A stretch of 64,000 bases of DNA from Bombiscardovia apis (GTDB lineage Bacteria; Actinomycetota; Actinomycetes; Actinomycetales; Bifidobacteriaceae): the NCBI RefSeq assembly GCF_033095945.1, contig NZ_AP026800.1, positions 310,001 through 374,000 on the forward strand. Direction: 5' to 3'. The number at the start of each line of letters is the position of its first letter. Position 1 is the first letter of the stretch. The notes below the pieces were generated by a model. The model was not told the origin of the DNA, ran no database searches, and saw only the letters and a list, made by a program, of their open reading frames with translations. Positions 42,657 to 50,178 of the stretch are shown piece after piece. Position numbers and translations under genes: made by a program.

Positions 42657-43988
42657 ATGGCTACAGTAGACCCCCGCAATGATGTCTTGCACGTCGTTGG
42701 TGGCGAGCCTTTGCATGGCAGTATTCACGTGCGTGGCGCGAAGAACCTAGTCTCCAAGGCTATGGTCGCGGCCCTACTGGCTCCCGGCGTGTCGGTCTTG
42801 AAGAACGTGCCTCAGATTCGCGACGTGCAGGTGGTTTCAGACTTGCTGCGCCTGCATGGTGTGGCGGTTGATGTCGACGAAGTGGCAGGCGTAGTCACTA
42901 TCGATGCTCAGCGTGTGCAGTTGGCAGATGTGGCAGACGTTGACACCCTGTCTGGCTCTTCCCGCATCCCCATCCTCTTCTCGGGCCCCCTCCTGCATCG
43001 TTTGGGCGAGGCTTTCATCCCGGCTCTAGGTGGCTGCAACATTGGCGGGCGCCCCATCGACTTCCACCTAGATACCCTGCGCAAGCTCGGTGCCAAGGTC
43101 GATAAAGAGCACGAGGACGGCATCCATATCACTGCGCCAGACGGCCTCCACGGGGCCAAGATTCACCTACCTTATCCCTCCGTGGGTGCCACTGAGCAGA
43201 CCTTGCTGGCGGCCGTGCAGGCTGAGGGCAAGACTGAGCTTTCCGGCGCTGCTACTGAGCCTGAGATTATGGATTTGGTGGCTGTCTTGCAAAAGATGGG
43301 CGCTATCATCTCGGTAGACGTAGATCGCACTTTCCGCATCGAGGGTGTTAAGGAGCTCAAGGGCTACGTGCACACCTCGCTGACTGACCGCATTGAGGCT
43401 GCTTCTTGGGCTTCTGCCGCTTTGGCTACCCACGGCGACATCTTCGTGCAGGGCGCTACTCAGCCCGAGATGATGACCTTCCTCAACGTCTTCCGCAAGA
43501 TTGGCGGACAGTTCGACATTACTGATGAGGGCATTCGCTTCTGGCATCCGGGCGGCGATTTGAAGCCCGTTGCTATTGAGACTGACGTGCACCCCGGCTT
43601 CATGACTGACTGGCAGCAGCCGCTGGTGGTGGCACTGACCCAGGCCAAGGGCCTCTCGATTGTGCACGAGACGGTCTACGAGAACCGTTTTGGCTTTACT
43701 AAGCCCTTGGTGCAGATGGGCGGCACTATCCAGCTCTACCGCGAGTGCTTGGGCTCCCTGCCCTGCCGCTTCCAGCAGCACAATTACAAGCATTCGGCAG
43801 TGATTCTGGGCCCCACTCCGCTCGAAGGGCGCGATATTGACGTGCCAGATTTGCGTGGTGGATTCAGTCATCTGATTGCAGCTCTGACTGCTTCGGGCCC
43901 CTCCACTGTCCACGGTATATCGTTGATTGATCGCGGTTATGAGGACTTCCGAGATAAGCTCACGGCTCTTAACGCTCGCGTGGACTGA
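42657..43988 (+). CDS. murA: UDP-N-acetylglucosamine 1-carboxyvinyltransferase
   Basis: 443 residues. It transfers enolpyruvate from PEP to UDP-GlcNAc, the first committed step of peptidoglycan synthesis. The N-terminal GSIHVRGAKNLVSKAM (residues 21-36) holds the catalytic lysine region, and Cys127 in ALGGCNIGGRPIDFHLD is the cysteine attacked by fosfomycin; it is present, so no intrinsic target-based fosfomycin resistance of the Cys-to-Asp type is expected. LRGGFSHLIAAL near the end is another family block. Start ATG with GAGGAG eight bases upstream. It is followed by a hairpin and then plsC, gpsA and ddl, as in related genomes. Confidence 0.95.
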   Translation: MATVDPRNDVLHVVGGEPLHGSIHVRGAKNLVSKAMVAALLAPGVSVLKNVPQIRDVQVVSDLLRLHGVAVDVDEVAGVVTIDAQRVQLADVADVDTLSGSSRIPILFSGPLLHRLGEAFIPALGGCNIGGRPIDFHLDTLRKLGAKVDKEHEDGIHITAPDGLHGAKIHLPYPSVGATEQTLLAAVQAEGKTELSGAATEPEIMDLVAVLQKMGAIISVDVDRTFRIEGVKELKGYVHTSLTDRIEAASWASAALATHGDIFVQGATQPEMMTFLNVFRKIGGQFDITDEGIRFWHPGGDLKPVAIETDVHPGFMTDWQQPLVVALTQAKGLSIVHETVYENRFGFTKPLVQMGGTIQLYRECLGSLPCRFQQHNYKHSAVILGPTPLEGRDIDVPDLRGGFSHLIAALTASGPSTVHGISLIDRGYEDFRDKLTALNARVD

Positions 43989-44017
43989 GCCGCGTGGCTT
44001 AAACGCATAGCTTATCA

Positions 44018-44053
44018 AGCGGGGAGGTGGTGCAGATGCGCTACCTCCCCGCT
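44018..44053 (+). terminator. Hairpin after murA
   Basis: AGCGGGGAGGT and ACCTCCCCGCT form a perfect 11-bp stem with a 14-base loop, 30 bases after the murA stop. No T-run follows, so termination may be partial. Confidence 0.6.
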
Positions 44054-44161
44054 GCTGTAAGAACTTATGAAGGCACGGATAAGGCCGCCAAGAACGCGGA
44101 TAAAGTCGGCTATCTACTGCCGGGTTTGGTCTGTAGTTAGGCCTTGAGGCACAATAGCAGT

Positions 44162-45151
44162 ATGGTATCCAAAGGCAAACCTTCTCCGCGCTCGGCCGTG
44201 GAGCCCCTACTCTGTGAGCAAGTAGCCAAGCTGGGCGAGCTCCACCACTTAGTAGACCCAACTCGCTACTACCCAGCAGGACCGCGCACGCCCAACCAGG
44301 CCGAGATAGACGAACAGAATCCCAAGGCCACCTCCCGTTTGCTCGAAGGCGCATCAAGGGTGATTCGGGCCTCTTGCAAGACCTATGCTTGGGGGCTGGA
44401 ACAGGTGCCAGAAACCGGTACATTTATTACTGCCGCTACTCACGTAACACAGTTCGACGTATTCGTTCCCATGATGGCACTCTTTCACCAGGGCCGCCGA
44501 CCGCGCTATATGGCAAAAGCGGAGATGGCCCGCTGGCCGCTCATTGGCCGATGGTTCCGTTGGGTGGGCATGCAGCCGGTGCCCCGAAGGTCTGGCCAAG
44601 CTCAACAGATTGAGCAGGAGTCCATCAAGATTATTACCTCCGGCAGGCCGCTCACAATCTGGCCCGAGGGCACCGTCACCCGTGACCCCCTCAAGTGGCC
44701 TATGTCGCTCAAGCCTGGGGTAGGTATCATCGCGCTCAAGGCCTCCCGTCAGTTGGGATACATGGTGCCGCTCTACCCGTGCGTGACTTGGGGAGCTGCT
44801 TCCATTAACCATTGGTGGCCTTGGCCTCGTAAAAACGTGGTCATGTGCTACGACCATGCGATGGACTATTCCGACTTGCTGGCCGACGTTGACACTTGGG
44901 GAGAAGAACCGCCGCAAGAAGCCGTCAACGAGCTCTGCCGCCGTCTGCGTGAGCGTATGGAAGTCATCATGACTGAGATTCGTGGCATTGACCCGCCAGC
45001 CGAAGGCTACTTCGATTTCCGCACGATGACCCGCAAGCCTAGGCCTGCTCAGACCTATCCAGCCCCAGCTCTCGGCGCTGATAGACCGGATTATACGGCT
45101 CAAACACTCACCCGAGAGTCGGCCCACGACGCGGCTGCACTTGAAGGCTGA
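44162..45151 (+). CDS. 1-acyl-sn-glycerol-3-phosphate acyltransferase (PlsC-like)
   Basis: 329 residues. The acyltransferase motifs are THVTQFD (about residues 93-99, a variant of NHxxxxD in which Asn is Thr), the block GMQPVPRRSG and WPEGTVTRD (about 166-174, for FPEGT). It should transfer an acyl chain to lysophosphatidic acid at the membrane in phospholipid synthesis, fitting its neighbour gpsA, which makes glycerol-3-phosphate. About 70 extra residues at the N-terminus and 50 at the C-terminus surround the core. CACAAT lies six bases before the ATG at 44162 and there is no spaced ribosome site, as for gltX, so the mRNA is probably leaderless. The upstream TTG at 44144 is rejected. Confidence 0.88.
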   Translation: MVSKGKPSPRSAVEPLLCEQVAKLGELHHLVDPTRYYPAGPRTPNQAEIDEQNPKATSRLLEGASRVIRASCKTYAWGLEQVPETGTFITAATHVTQFDVFVPMMALFHQGRRPRYMAKAEMARWPLIGRWFRWVGMQPVPRRSGQAQQIEQESIKIITSGRPLTIWPEGTVTRDPLKWPMSLKPGVGIIALKASRQLGYMVPLYPCVTWGAASINHWWPWPRKNVVMCYDHAMDYSDLLADVDTWGEEPPQEAVNELCRRLRERMEVIMTEIRGIDPPAEGYFDFRTMTRKPRPAQTYPAPALGADRPDYTAQTLTRESAHDAAALEG

Positions 45152-45244
45152 GCTCAAGGGGCATAGGATAGTTAGGCTTGGATCGCCCAGAGCAACAGGG
45201 CCGTTGGCCGGGTGGCGCACATATTCGCAACGTCAAGGAGTAGC

Positions 45245-46243
45245 ATGACCAAGATCGCAGTGCTAGGAGCAGGTGCCTGGGGTACCACCTTTGGGCAGGT
45301 GCTGGCTGATGCCGGTAATCAGGTGACCATGTGGGCCATTGAGCCCGAGGTGGTGCGTGCCATTAATGAAGAGCATCGCAACCCCAAGCGCACGCCCTCC
45401 ATCGACCGCCTGCCCGATGGGGTTACTGCAACCCTCGACCGGGCTCAAGCAGTGCAAGATGCCAGCATTGTAGTAGTGGCGATTGCTGCCCAGCATGCCC
45501 GCGAGGCCTTGGGCGAGTTTAAAGGGCTACTGGGGGATAGCGCCATCGTAGTTTCCCTCATGAAGGGCATTGAGCGCGAGAGTGGTAAGCGCATGGACCA
45601 AGTGGTAACAGAGGCGCTGGGCCTGCCTGCAGAGCGGTTTGCAGCCGTTTCGGGCCCTAATTTAAGTAAGGAAGTCGCTGCCCGCGAGCCCTCGGCAACT
45701 GTCGTGGCTTCGACCAACGCTCAAGCTGCAATGCAGGTGGCTCAAGCCTGCGAAGCGCCCTACTTTAAGCCCTTCGTTTCCAGCGACGTTATTGGCTTAG
45801 AGATGTGTGGTTCTCTGAAAAACGTGACCGCGCTCGCCGTGGGTATGTCTCGCGGCGCTGGCTATGGCGAAAATACTGCTGCCATGATTCAAGCCCGCGG
45901 ACTGGCTGAGATGACGGCCCTAGGCGAGGCGGCCGGCGCTCAAGCTAAGACCTTCGCAGGCCTTGCAGGAGTGGGAGACTTGGTGGCCACCTGTGCCTCC
46001 TCCTTGAGCCGTAACTACACCTTTGGCTTCAACTTGGGCAAGGGGCTCAGTATTGAGGAAGCCACTCAGGCCAGTCAAGGCGTGGCCGAGGGCGTACCTA
46101 CCACCGACGCTGTGGTGGGACTGGGCCACAACTTGGGTATTGCAACTCCGCTGGCGTCTGCCATGAGCCATGTGCTCAACGACGGCTTGAACTGTGCCGG
46201 CATGATTGAGGAGCTTTTCGGCGGCTCAATTATCGCCGAATAA
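45245..46243 (+). CDS. gpsA: Glycerol-3-phosphate dehydrogenase [NAD(P)+]
   Basis: 332 residues. The nucleotide-binding loop VLGAGAWGTTFG (residues 6-17), SLMKGIERESG (about 112-122), the catalytic lysine in CGSLKNVTALAVGMS (about 193-207) and GVGDLVATCASSLSRNY (about 252-268) are all family landmarks. It reduces dihydroxyacetone phosphate to glycerol-3-phosphate for lipid synthesis. AAGGAG at 45235 fixes the ATG at 45245 rather than the upstream in-frame codon at 45212. It follows plsC in the same direction by 93 bases. Confidence 0.95.
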   Translation: MTKIAVLGAGAWGTTFGQVLADAGNQVTMWAIEPEVVRAINEEHRNPKRTPSIDRLPDGVTATLDRAQAVQDASIVVVAIAAQHAREALGEFKGLLGDSAIVVSLMKGIERESGKRMDQVVTEALGLPAERFAAVSGPNLSKEVAAREPSATVVASTNAQAAMQVAQACEAPYFKPFVSSDVIGLEMCGSLKNVTALAVGMSRGAGYGENTAAMIQARGLAEMTALGEAAGAQAKTFAGLAGVGDLVATCASSLSRNYTFGFNLGKGLSIEEATQASQGVAEGVPTTDAVVGLGHNLGIATPLASAMSHVLNDGLNCAGMIEELFGGSIIAE

Positions 46244-46394
46244 ATGCTTATGCGTGTACCTGGTCTGAGAGGCGGCCTTGAACCGAGTCTGCCCCCGAGG
46301 ACCATGCGTGCGCCTATTCTACTGAGAAGAGTCTGAAAGTTATCCGGGTGCTTTTTGAGACTGACTAATGACGAGCCAAGGAGTGTGGAAAATT

Positions 46395-47582
46395 ATGGCA
46401 AAGCAGCGCATCGTAGTGCTTTACGGCGGCCGTGCCGACGAACATTCCATCTCTTGCATCTCGGCAGCTGGAGTCCTGCGAGCTATTGACCGCGACCGAT
46501 TTGAGCCGATTCCGGTGGGCATTACCCGCTTGGGCACTTGGATAGTAGACGGCGAAGATCCGCGTAATTGGGAGCTCAGCGGCGATTCGTTGCCCCAGGT
46601 TTCGATTACGCCGAGCGCGCGGCCGGTTGTGATTGACTTAGCTCAGGGAGCCGATGGATTCTATGCGGGAGTCCACGAAGAGCTTAGTGATGGGGAAGCA
46701 GGAGCTGAGCAGCTGCCGACGCTGGGCCAAGAGACTCGCTCGCTCACTTCACTAGGTCATATTGACGCAGTTTTCCCTGTCTTGCATGGCCCCTACGGCG
46801 AAGATGGCACTGTGCAGGGCTTGTTGGAGATGATGGGCCTGCCTTACGTGGGCTGTGGCGTTTTTGCCTCTGCTGCTTGCATGGATAAGCACTTTACCAA
46901 GATTGTGCTTTCAGCGGCAGGCATTCCTGTGGCCCCGGGTATAACGGTCGATGCGCGCACGCTGGCAGGAGGCGAGTCTATCGAAGCGGCTGGCGATGAA
47001 TTGGTTGGTCTTGTGCGCGAGGCTGGCCTGACTTACCCTGTCTTCGTAAAGCCTTCGCGGGCCGGCTCCTCCTTCGGGGTTACCAAGGTGGAATCTGAAA
47101 ACGCTAAGGACTTGGCTCGGGCTTTGTTTGAAGCTTCTCGCCATGATTGGCGGGTGCTTATTGAGCAGGGGATTACTGCGCGCGAGATTGAATGTGCGGT
47201 CTTTGACCCAGTGGCAGGTCAAGAGCCGCAGACGTCTTGGCCTGGCGAGATTGTGTTGGATCGCCCAGCTGACGACGCTTTTTATGATTTCGATAGCAAA
47301 TACATGGATGCCCAGGCCTCGCATGTTGAAGTTCCAGCCAATCTGCCTGATGAAACCTTACAGTTGGTGCGCCAGACGGCCGCCCGTGCCTTCACAGCCA
47401 TGGATTGCCACGGATTGAGCCGTGTTGATTCTTTCGTGTTGCCAGACGGCAGTATCATGGTCAACGAAATTAATACGATGCCGGGTTTTACTCCGATTTC
47501 TATGTATCCTAAGGCTTGGGAAACCACTGGCATTGCTTACGTTGACATCATAACGCAGCTTATCGAAGGTGTTTTGCAGTAA
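46395..47582 (+). CDS. ddl: D-alanine--D-alanine ligase
   Basis: 395 residues, ATP-grasp fold. Motifs are VVLYGGRADEHSISCISA (about 6-23), HGPYGEDGTVQGLLEMM (about 135-151), FVKPSRAGSSFGV (about 218-230), DFDSKYMD (about 296-303) and VNEINTMPGFTPISMYP (about 357-373). The residue after the ATP-binding lysine is Tyr, which in characterised enzymes specifies D-Ala-D-Ala rather than D-Ala-D-lactate; a vancomycin-sensitive precursor is therefore predicted. AAGGAG lies 11 bases before the ATG at 46395; the ATG at 46368 lacks a ribosome site. It supplies the dipeptide for peptidoglycan, completing a wall-and-lipid gene group. Confidence 0.95.
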   Translation: MAKQRIVVLYGGRADEHSISCISAAGVLRAIDRDRFEPIPVGITRLGTWIVDGEDPRNWELSGDSLPQVSITPSARPVVIDLAQGADGFYAGVHEELSDGEAGAEQLPTLGQETRSLTSLGHIDAVFPVLHGPYGEDGTVQGLLEMMGLPYVGCGVFASAACMDKHFTKIVLSAAGIPVAPGITVDARTLAGGESIEAAGDELVGLVREAGLTYPVFVKPSRAGSSFGVTKVESENAKDLARALFEASRHDWRVLIEQGITAREIECAVFDPVAGQEPQTSWPGEIVLDRPADDAFYDFDSKYMDAQASHVEVPANLPDETLQLVRQTAARAFTAMDCHGLSRVDSFVLPDGSIMVNEINTMPGFTPISMYPKAWETTGIAYVDIITQLIEGVLQ

Positions 47583-47621
47583 ACGTCAAGTTGAGATGTG
47601 AAGAAAACGTGAAATCAATGT

Positions 47622-47637
47622 GTGATATAAATCACAG
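47622..47637. promoter_or_regulatory. CRP/GlxR-type operator upstream of the pilus locus
   Basis: TGTGATATAAATCACA matches TGTGA-N6-TCACA perfectly and also the actinobacterial GlxR form TGTGAnnTAnnTCACA. It lies 40 bases after ddl and about 200 before the pilin start. A weak -10 (TATACG) at 47662 would put it near -44. Confidence 0.6.
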
Positions 47638-47736
47638 AAAAGGCGAAGCTGTCGCGTGTCGTATACGCTCTTGGAGAATAAAAGAGCGCTATTTGCCTAC
47701 TCGCGCTTGACTTTCAGCCCTTAAGTGACTCCTATT

Positions 47737-47764
47737 TTGCAATTGTGGACTTAGTCCATAATAT
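47737..47764 (+). promoter_or_regulatory. Candidate promoter of the pilin gene
   Basis: TTGCAA (47737-47742) and TAATAT (47759-47764) with 16 bases between. Transcription would begin near 47771, leaving a 70-base leader before the GTG start. Confidence 0.4.
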
Positions 47765-47840
47765 GAAGCTTGCACAACCAGAACTCAATCTATTTGTTCT
47801 GGCCAGTGTGTTTCATAATAAAATAATCGGGGGTTATATC

Positions 47841-49760
47841 GTGGTTACTAACAAGAACCATGTGTGGAGCAAGACTGCCTTAACTGGCGTTTTAGCTCTT
47901 TCTTTGCTTGGCCTAGGGGCAGCTCTGCCTTCTGTGGCTCATGCAGACACATTCAATACTACTGACAATTTCATTGCCGGCAAGATGCAGACGAATCAGC
48001 CTGTATCGCTGACTATTACGAAGTACAAGCAGACCGACGCTGGCGTTACGCCAACCGGTTCGTCTCAAGATGCACAGCTGATTAGCGCAGGCAGCACTCC
48101 TCTACAGGGTGTCGAGTTCTCGCTCTTCCCCATTACCTTGGACGCAGGCTGCAAGGCTTCTGATCTCAAGATCACCAGCACCAACACTGCTGGTACCGCC
48201 ACCGCTCCTACCGTGAACTGCGGTACGGTCGGTGCTGCTGAGAAGACAGGCATCACCGATGGTAACGGCGTTCTCAAGTGGGATTGGGCCAACTTCTCCA
48301 AGGTGAACTACTACGTGCTTCAGGAGACCAACAAGCCTACTGGCGTTACGGTTTCTCAGCCCAACCTCTTTGGTCTGCCCTTCTTCACCACCAACACGGG
48401 CAACGTTGCAGGCTATGTCTACAACCTCTCCGTGTTCCCGAAGAACCTCACCAGCAACCAGATCAACAAGTCTGTAGTTGGCTCCAACATCGCCCAGGTC
48501 GGCAATCAGCTCACCTACACGCTGTCGGAAAACATCTACGACGCTTCCAAGGGCATCAACCCCACTGGCAACACCACCGGTGCTGCTGTAGCAGGCGATG
48601 GCTACTTGGATGTTTCCGAGATCAACGGAACGACTACTCAGCCTCAGGTGCGTATCTCCGACCGTCTCTCCTCCAGCCTCAGCGTCACCGGCAAGCCTAA
48701 GGTGAGCTGGGAGTGCGCAGGCGGCGCTTCTACCGATTTGGTGGAAGGCACTGACTATACTGCAACCACCAGCACCGACGATCCCAAGCGTATTCCTGCT
48801 AATGAAGATGCTCCGCTCTTCGCAGACGGTAACTCTGGCGCAGGCGTTAACTTCATGACCGTCGACCTCTGGCCGACTCCTGCTGCAGCTAACTCCTTCA
48901 AGACCGCTATCGCTTCCTGCCCCGCGCAGGTTCGTGTGACCGTGGTCTACGTTGCTACAGTAACTGCTGCTGGTGATAGCGCTGCAGGCGCTGCCGGTAC
49001 CCTTCAGAACACTGCCAACGCCGATGTCTTTGATGGCACTCCTGGTAAGGCCAACCCCGAAGGTGCAGCCGACGTACGTTCTTCGTCCGCAGGCTTCAAC
49101 TTCGTCAAGACCGACACCACTTCCGCTGTAGGCCTCGAAGGCGCAGAGTTCCGCCTGAGCGATCCTTCCGATCCGACCAGCTTCCTGCTGCAAGACGGTA
49201 CCTTCGCCAACACCGGTAACTTCGTAACCGCTACCTCCAACAACAAGGGCATCGTGACCTTCACGGCTCTGCCTCTGTTCAAGGACAGCAACTTCACAAC
49301 CGATGCCAATGGTAACTCCATCCTTCCTGATGACACCGTTGCAGACAGCCCTTGGCTGACTGCGGCTTCCGCTGGCAAGCTCAACCTCGTCGAGGTTGCT
49401 GCTCCTAAGGGCTACCAGGCTCCCAGCACCGATTTTGGTTCTGTGGACTTCAGCAAGTATGTTGGCAAGACCGCTAAGGATATTGCTGCTTTTGGCTCCA
49501 TCGTTCCTGAGATCGATACCAACATCTTCGGTGCTACTTACAGCGCAGACAGTGCTATTGTCAACGCTAACTTCAAAGATGCAAACAATAAGCCGATTTC
49601 TGTGGGTATGAAGAACTTCACTCCTGCCGAGGCTCCTATTGGTTTGCCTCTCACCGGTAGCCAGGGTATCTTAATCTTCCTGGTTCTCGGTTTGGCTGTC
49701 GTAGGCATCACGCTCTACGTACGCTTCCGCATTAGCAAGGCACAGGCCACTACTCGCTAA
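47841..49760 (+). CDS. Major pilin, LPxTG-anchored (SpaA/FimA-like)
   Basis: About 639 residues. The start is GTG (VVTNKNHVWSK) with TCGGGGG upstream, giving a normal signal peptide (ALTGVLALSLLGLGAAL, cleavage after AHA). The pilin motif VFPKN (about 198-202) supplies the lysine for isopeptide polymerisation, LVEVAAPKGYQAP (about 514-526) is the E-box, and LPLTG (about 603-607) with a hydrophobic helix and basic tail RFRISKAQ is the sortase signal. These are the parts of a backbone pilin of Gram-positive pili. Cna-type beta domains are expected in between. The frame is open 32 codons further upstream but has no ribosome site there. Confidence 0.92.
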   Translation: MVTNKNHVWSKTALTGVLALSLLGLGAALPSVAHADTFNTTDNFIAGKMQTNQPVSLTITKYKQTDAGVTPTGSSQDAQLISAGSTPLQGVEFSLFPITLDAGCKASDLKITSTNTAGTATAPTVNCGTVGAAEKTGITDGNGVLKWDWANFSKVNYYVLQETNKPTGVTVSQPNLFGLPFFTTNTGNVAGYVYNLSVFPKNLTSNQINKSVVGSNIAQVGNQLTYTLSENIYDASKGINPTGNTTGAAVAGDGYLDVSEINGTTTQPQVRISDRLSSSLSVTGKPKVSWECAGGASTDLVEGTDYTATTSTDDPKRIPANEDAPLFADGNSGAGVNFMTVDLWPTPAAANSFKTAIASCPAQVRVTVVYVATVTAAGDSAAGAAGTLQNTANADVFDGTPGKANPEGAADVRSSSAGFNFVKTDTTSAVGLEGAEFRLSDPSDPTSFLLQDGTFANTGNFVTATSNNKGIVTFTALPLFKDSNFTTDANGNSILPDDTVADSPWLTAASAGKLNLVEVAAPKGYQAPSTDFGSVDFSKYVGKTAKDIAAFGSIVPEIDTNIFGATYSADSAIVNANFKDANNKPISVGMKNFTPAEAPIGLPLTGSQGILIFLVLGLAVVGITLYVRFRISKAQATTR

Positions 49761-49771
49761 TGTTTATGGTT

Positions 49772-49821
49772 CCTAGAGGTTCCTGGTTTCGACTTCACTG
49801 TTGAAACCATGGGCCTCTAGG
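49772..49821 (+). other. Long hairpin between the pilin and the tip gene
   Basis: Outer arms CCTAGAGG / CCTCTAGG and inner arms GGTTTC / GAAACC stack into one interrupted stem of about 50 bases, 11 bases after the pilin stop. Without a T-run it is more likely a partial terminator or mRNA stabiliser that raises the ratio of major pilin to downstream products. Confidence 0.55.
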
Positions 49822-49886
49822 TCCATACTTTCTTCCCAGCTGCAAAGCGGGAACTAACAGACTTGTATTCTCCGGGGGGAGGAGAC

Positions 49887-50177
49887 ATGACGGTGATTTC
49901 ACGACGTCATTTGACATGTGTTTATGCCAAGGTTGGGATTGACGCGAATTGGACGGCAGGTCCAATACATGCGCTTATCATCAATCAGCCTGGGCAGGTT
50001 TCGACTGCCTATAGTAGGGGTGTTCGAGGGGTTCACAAGACTCAGACGACGCAGAAGTCGCTGAATTATTCGATAGAAAGTGCTGGCTTTTGGGGCCGCA
50101 CACACCAGGTTTTGCCGTTTTTAGGAAAGACGACAACCAAGGGCGAGGAATGTAATATGACGGCGGGGCGGAACTGA
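49887..50177 (+). CDS. Small ORF with a strong ribosome site between the pilin genes
   Basis: A 96-codon frame beginning ATGACGGTG directly after GGGGGGAGGAGAC, the best ribosome site in this locus, and ending with TGA one base before the ATG of the large surface protein. The predicted peptide is basic, has no signal sequence or known domain, and reads less like a normal protein than its neighbours. It may be a translated leader that feeds ribosomes into the next gene, whose own ribosome site is poor, or a remnant. The six-base G-run in the ribosome site is prone to length change. Confidence 0.35.
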   Translation: MTVISRRHLTCVYAKVGIDANWTAGPIHALIINQPGQVSTAYSRGVRGVHKTQTTQKSLNYSIESAGFWGRTHQVLPFLGKTTTKGEECNMTAGRN

Positions 50178-50178
50178 T

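Noticed and set aside
44144..44161. TTG start six codons upstream for plsC
   Set aside because: The bases just before the ATG at 44162 match a -10 element, so transcription probably begins at the ATG.
43167..44423. 418-codon minus-strand frame over murA and the plsC start
   Set aside because: MurA and PlsC are unmistakable on the other strand; the antisense translation has no domain.
48102..49193. 363-codon minus-strand frame inside the pilin gene
   Set aside because: It is an antisense shadow of the pilin, caused by its regular Ala/Thr codon use.
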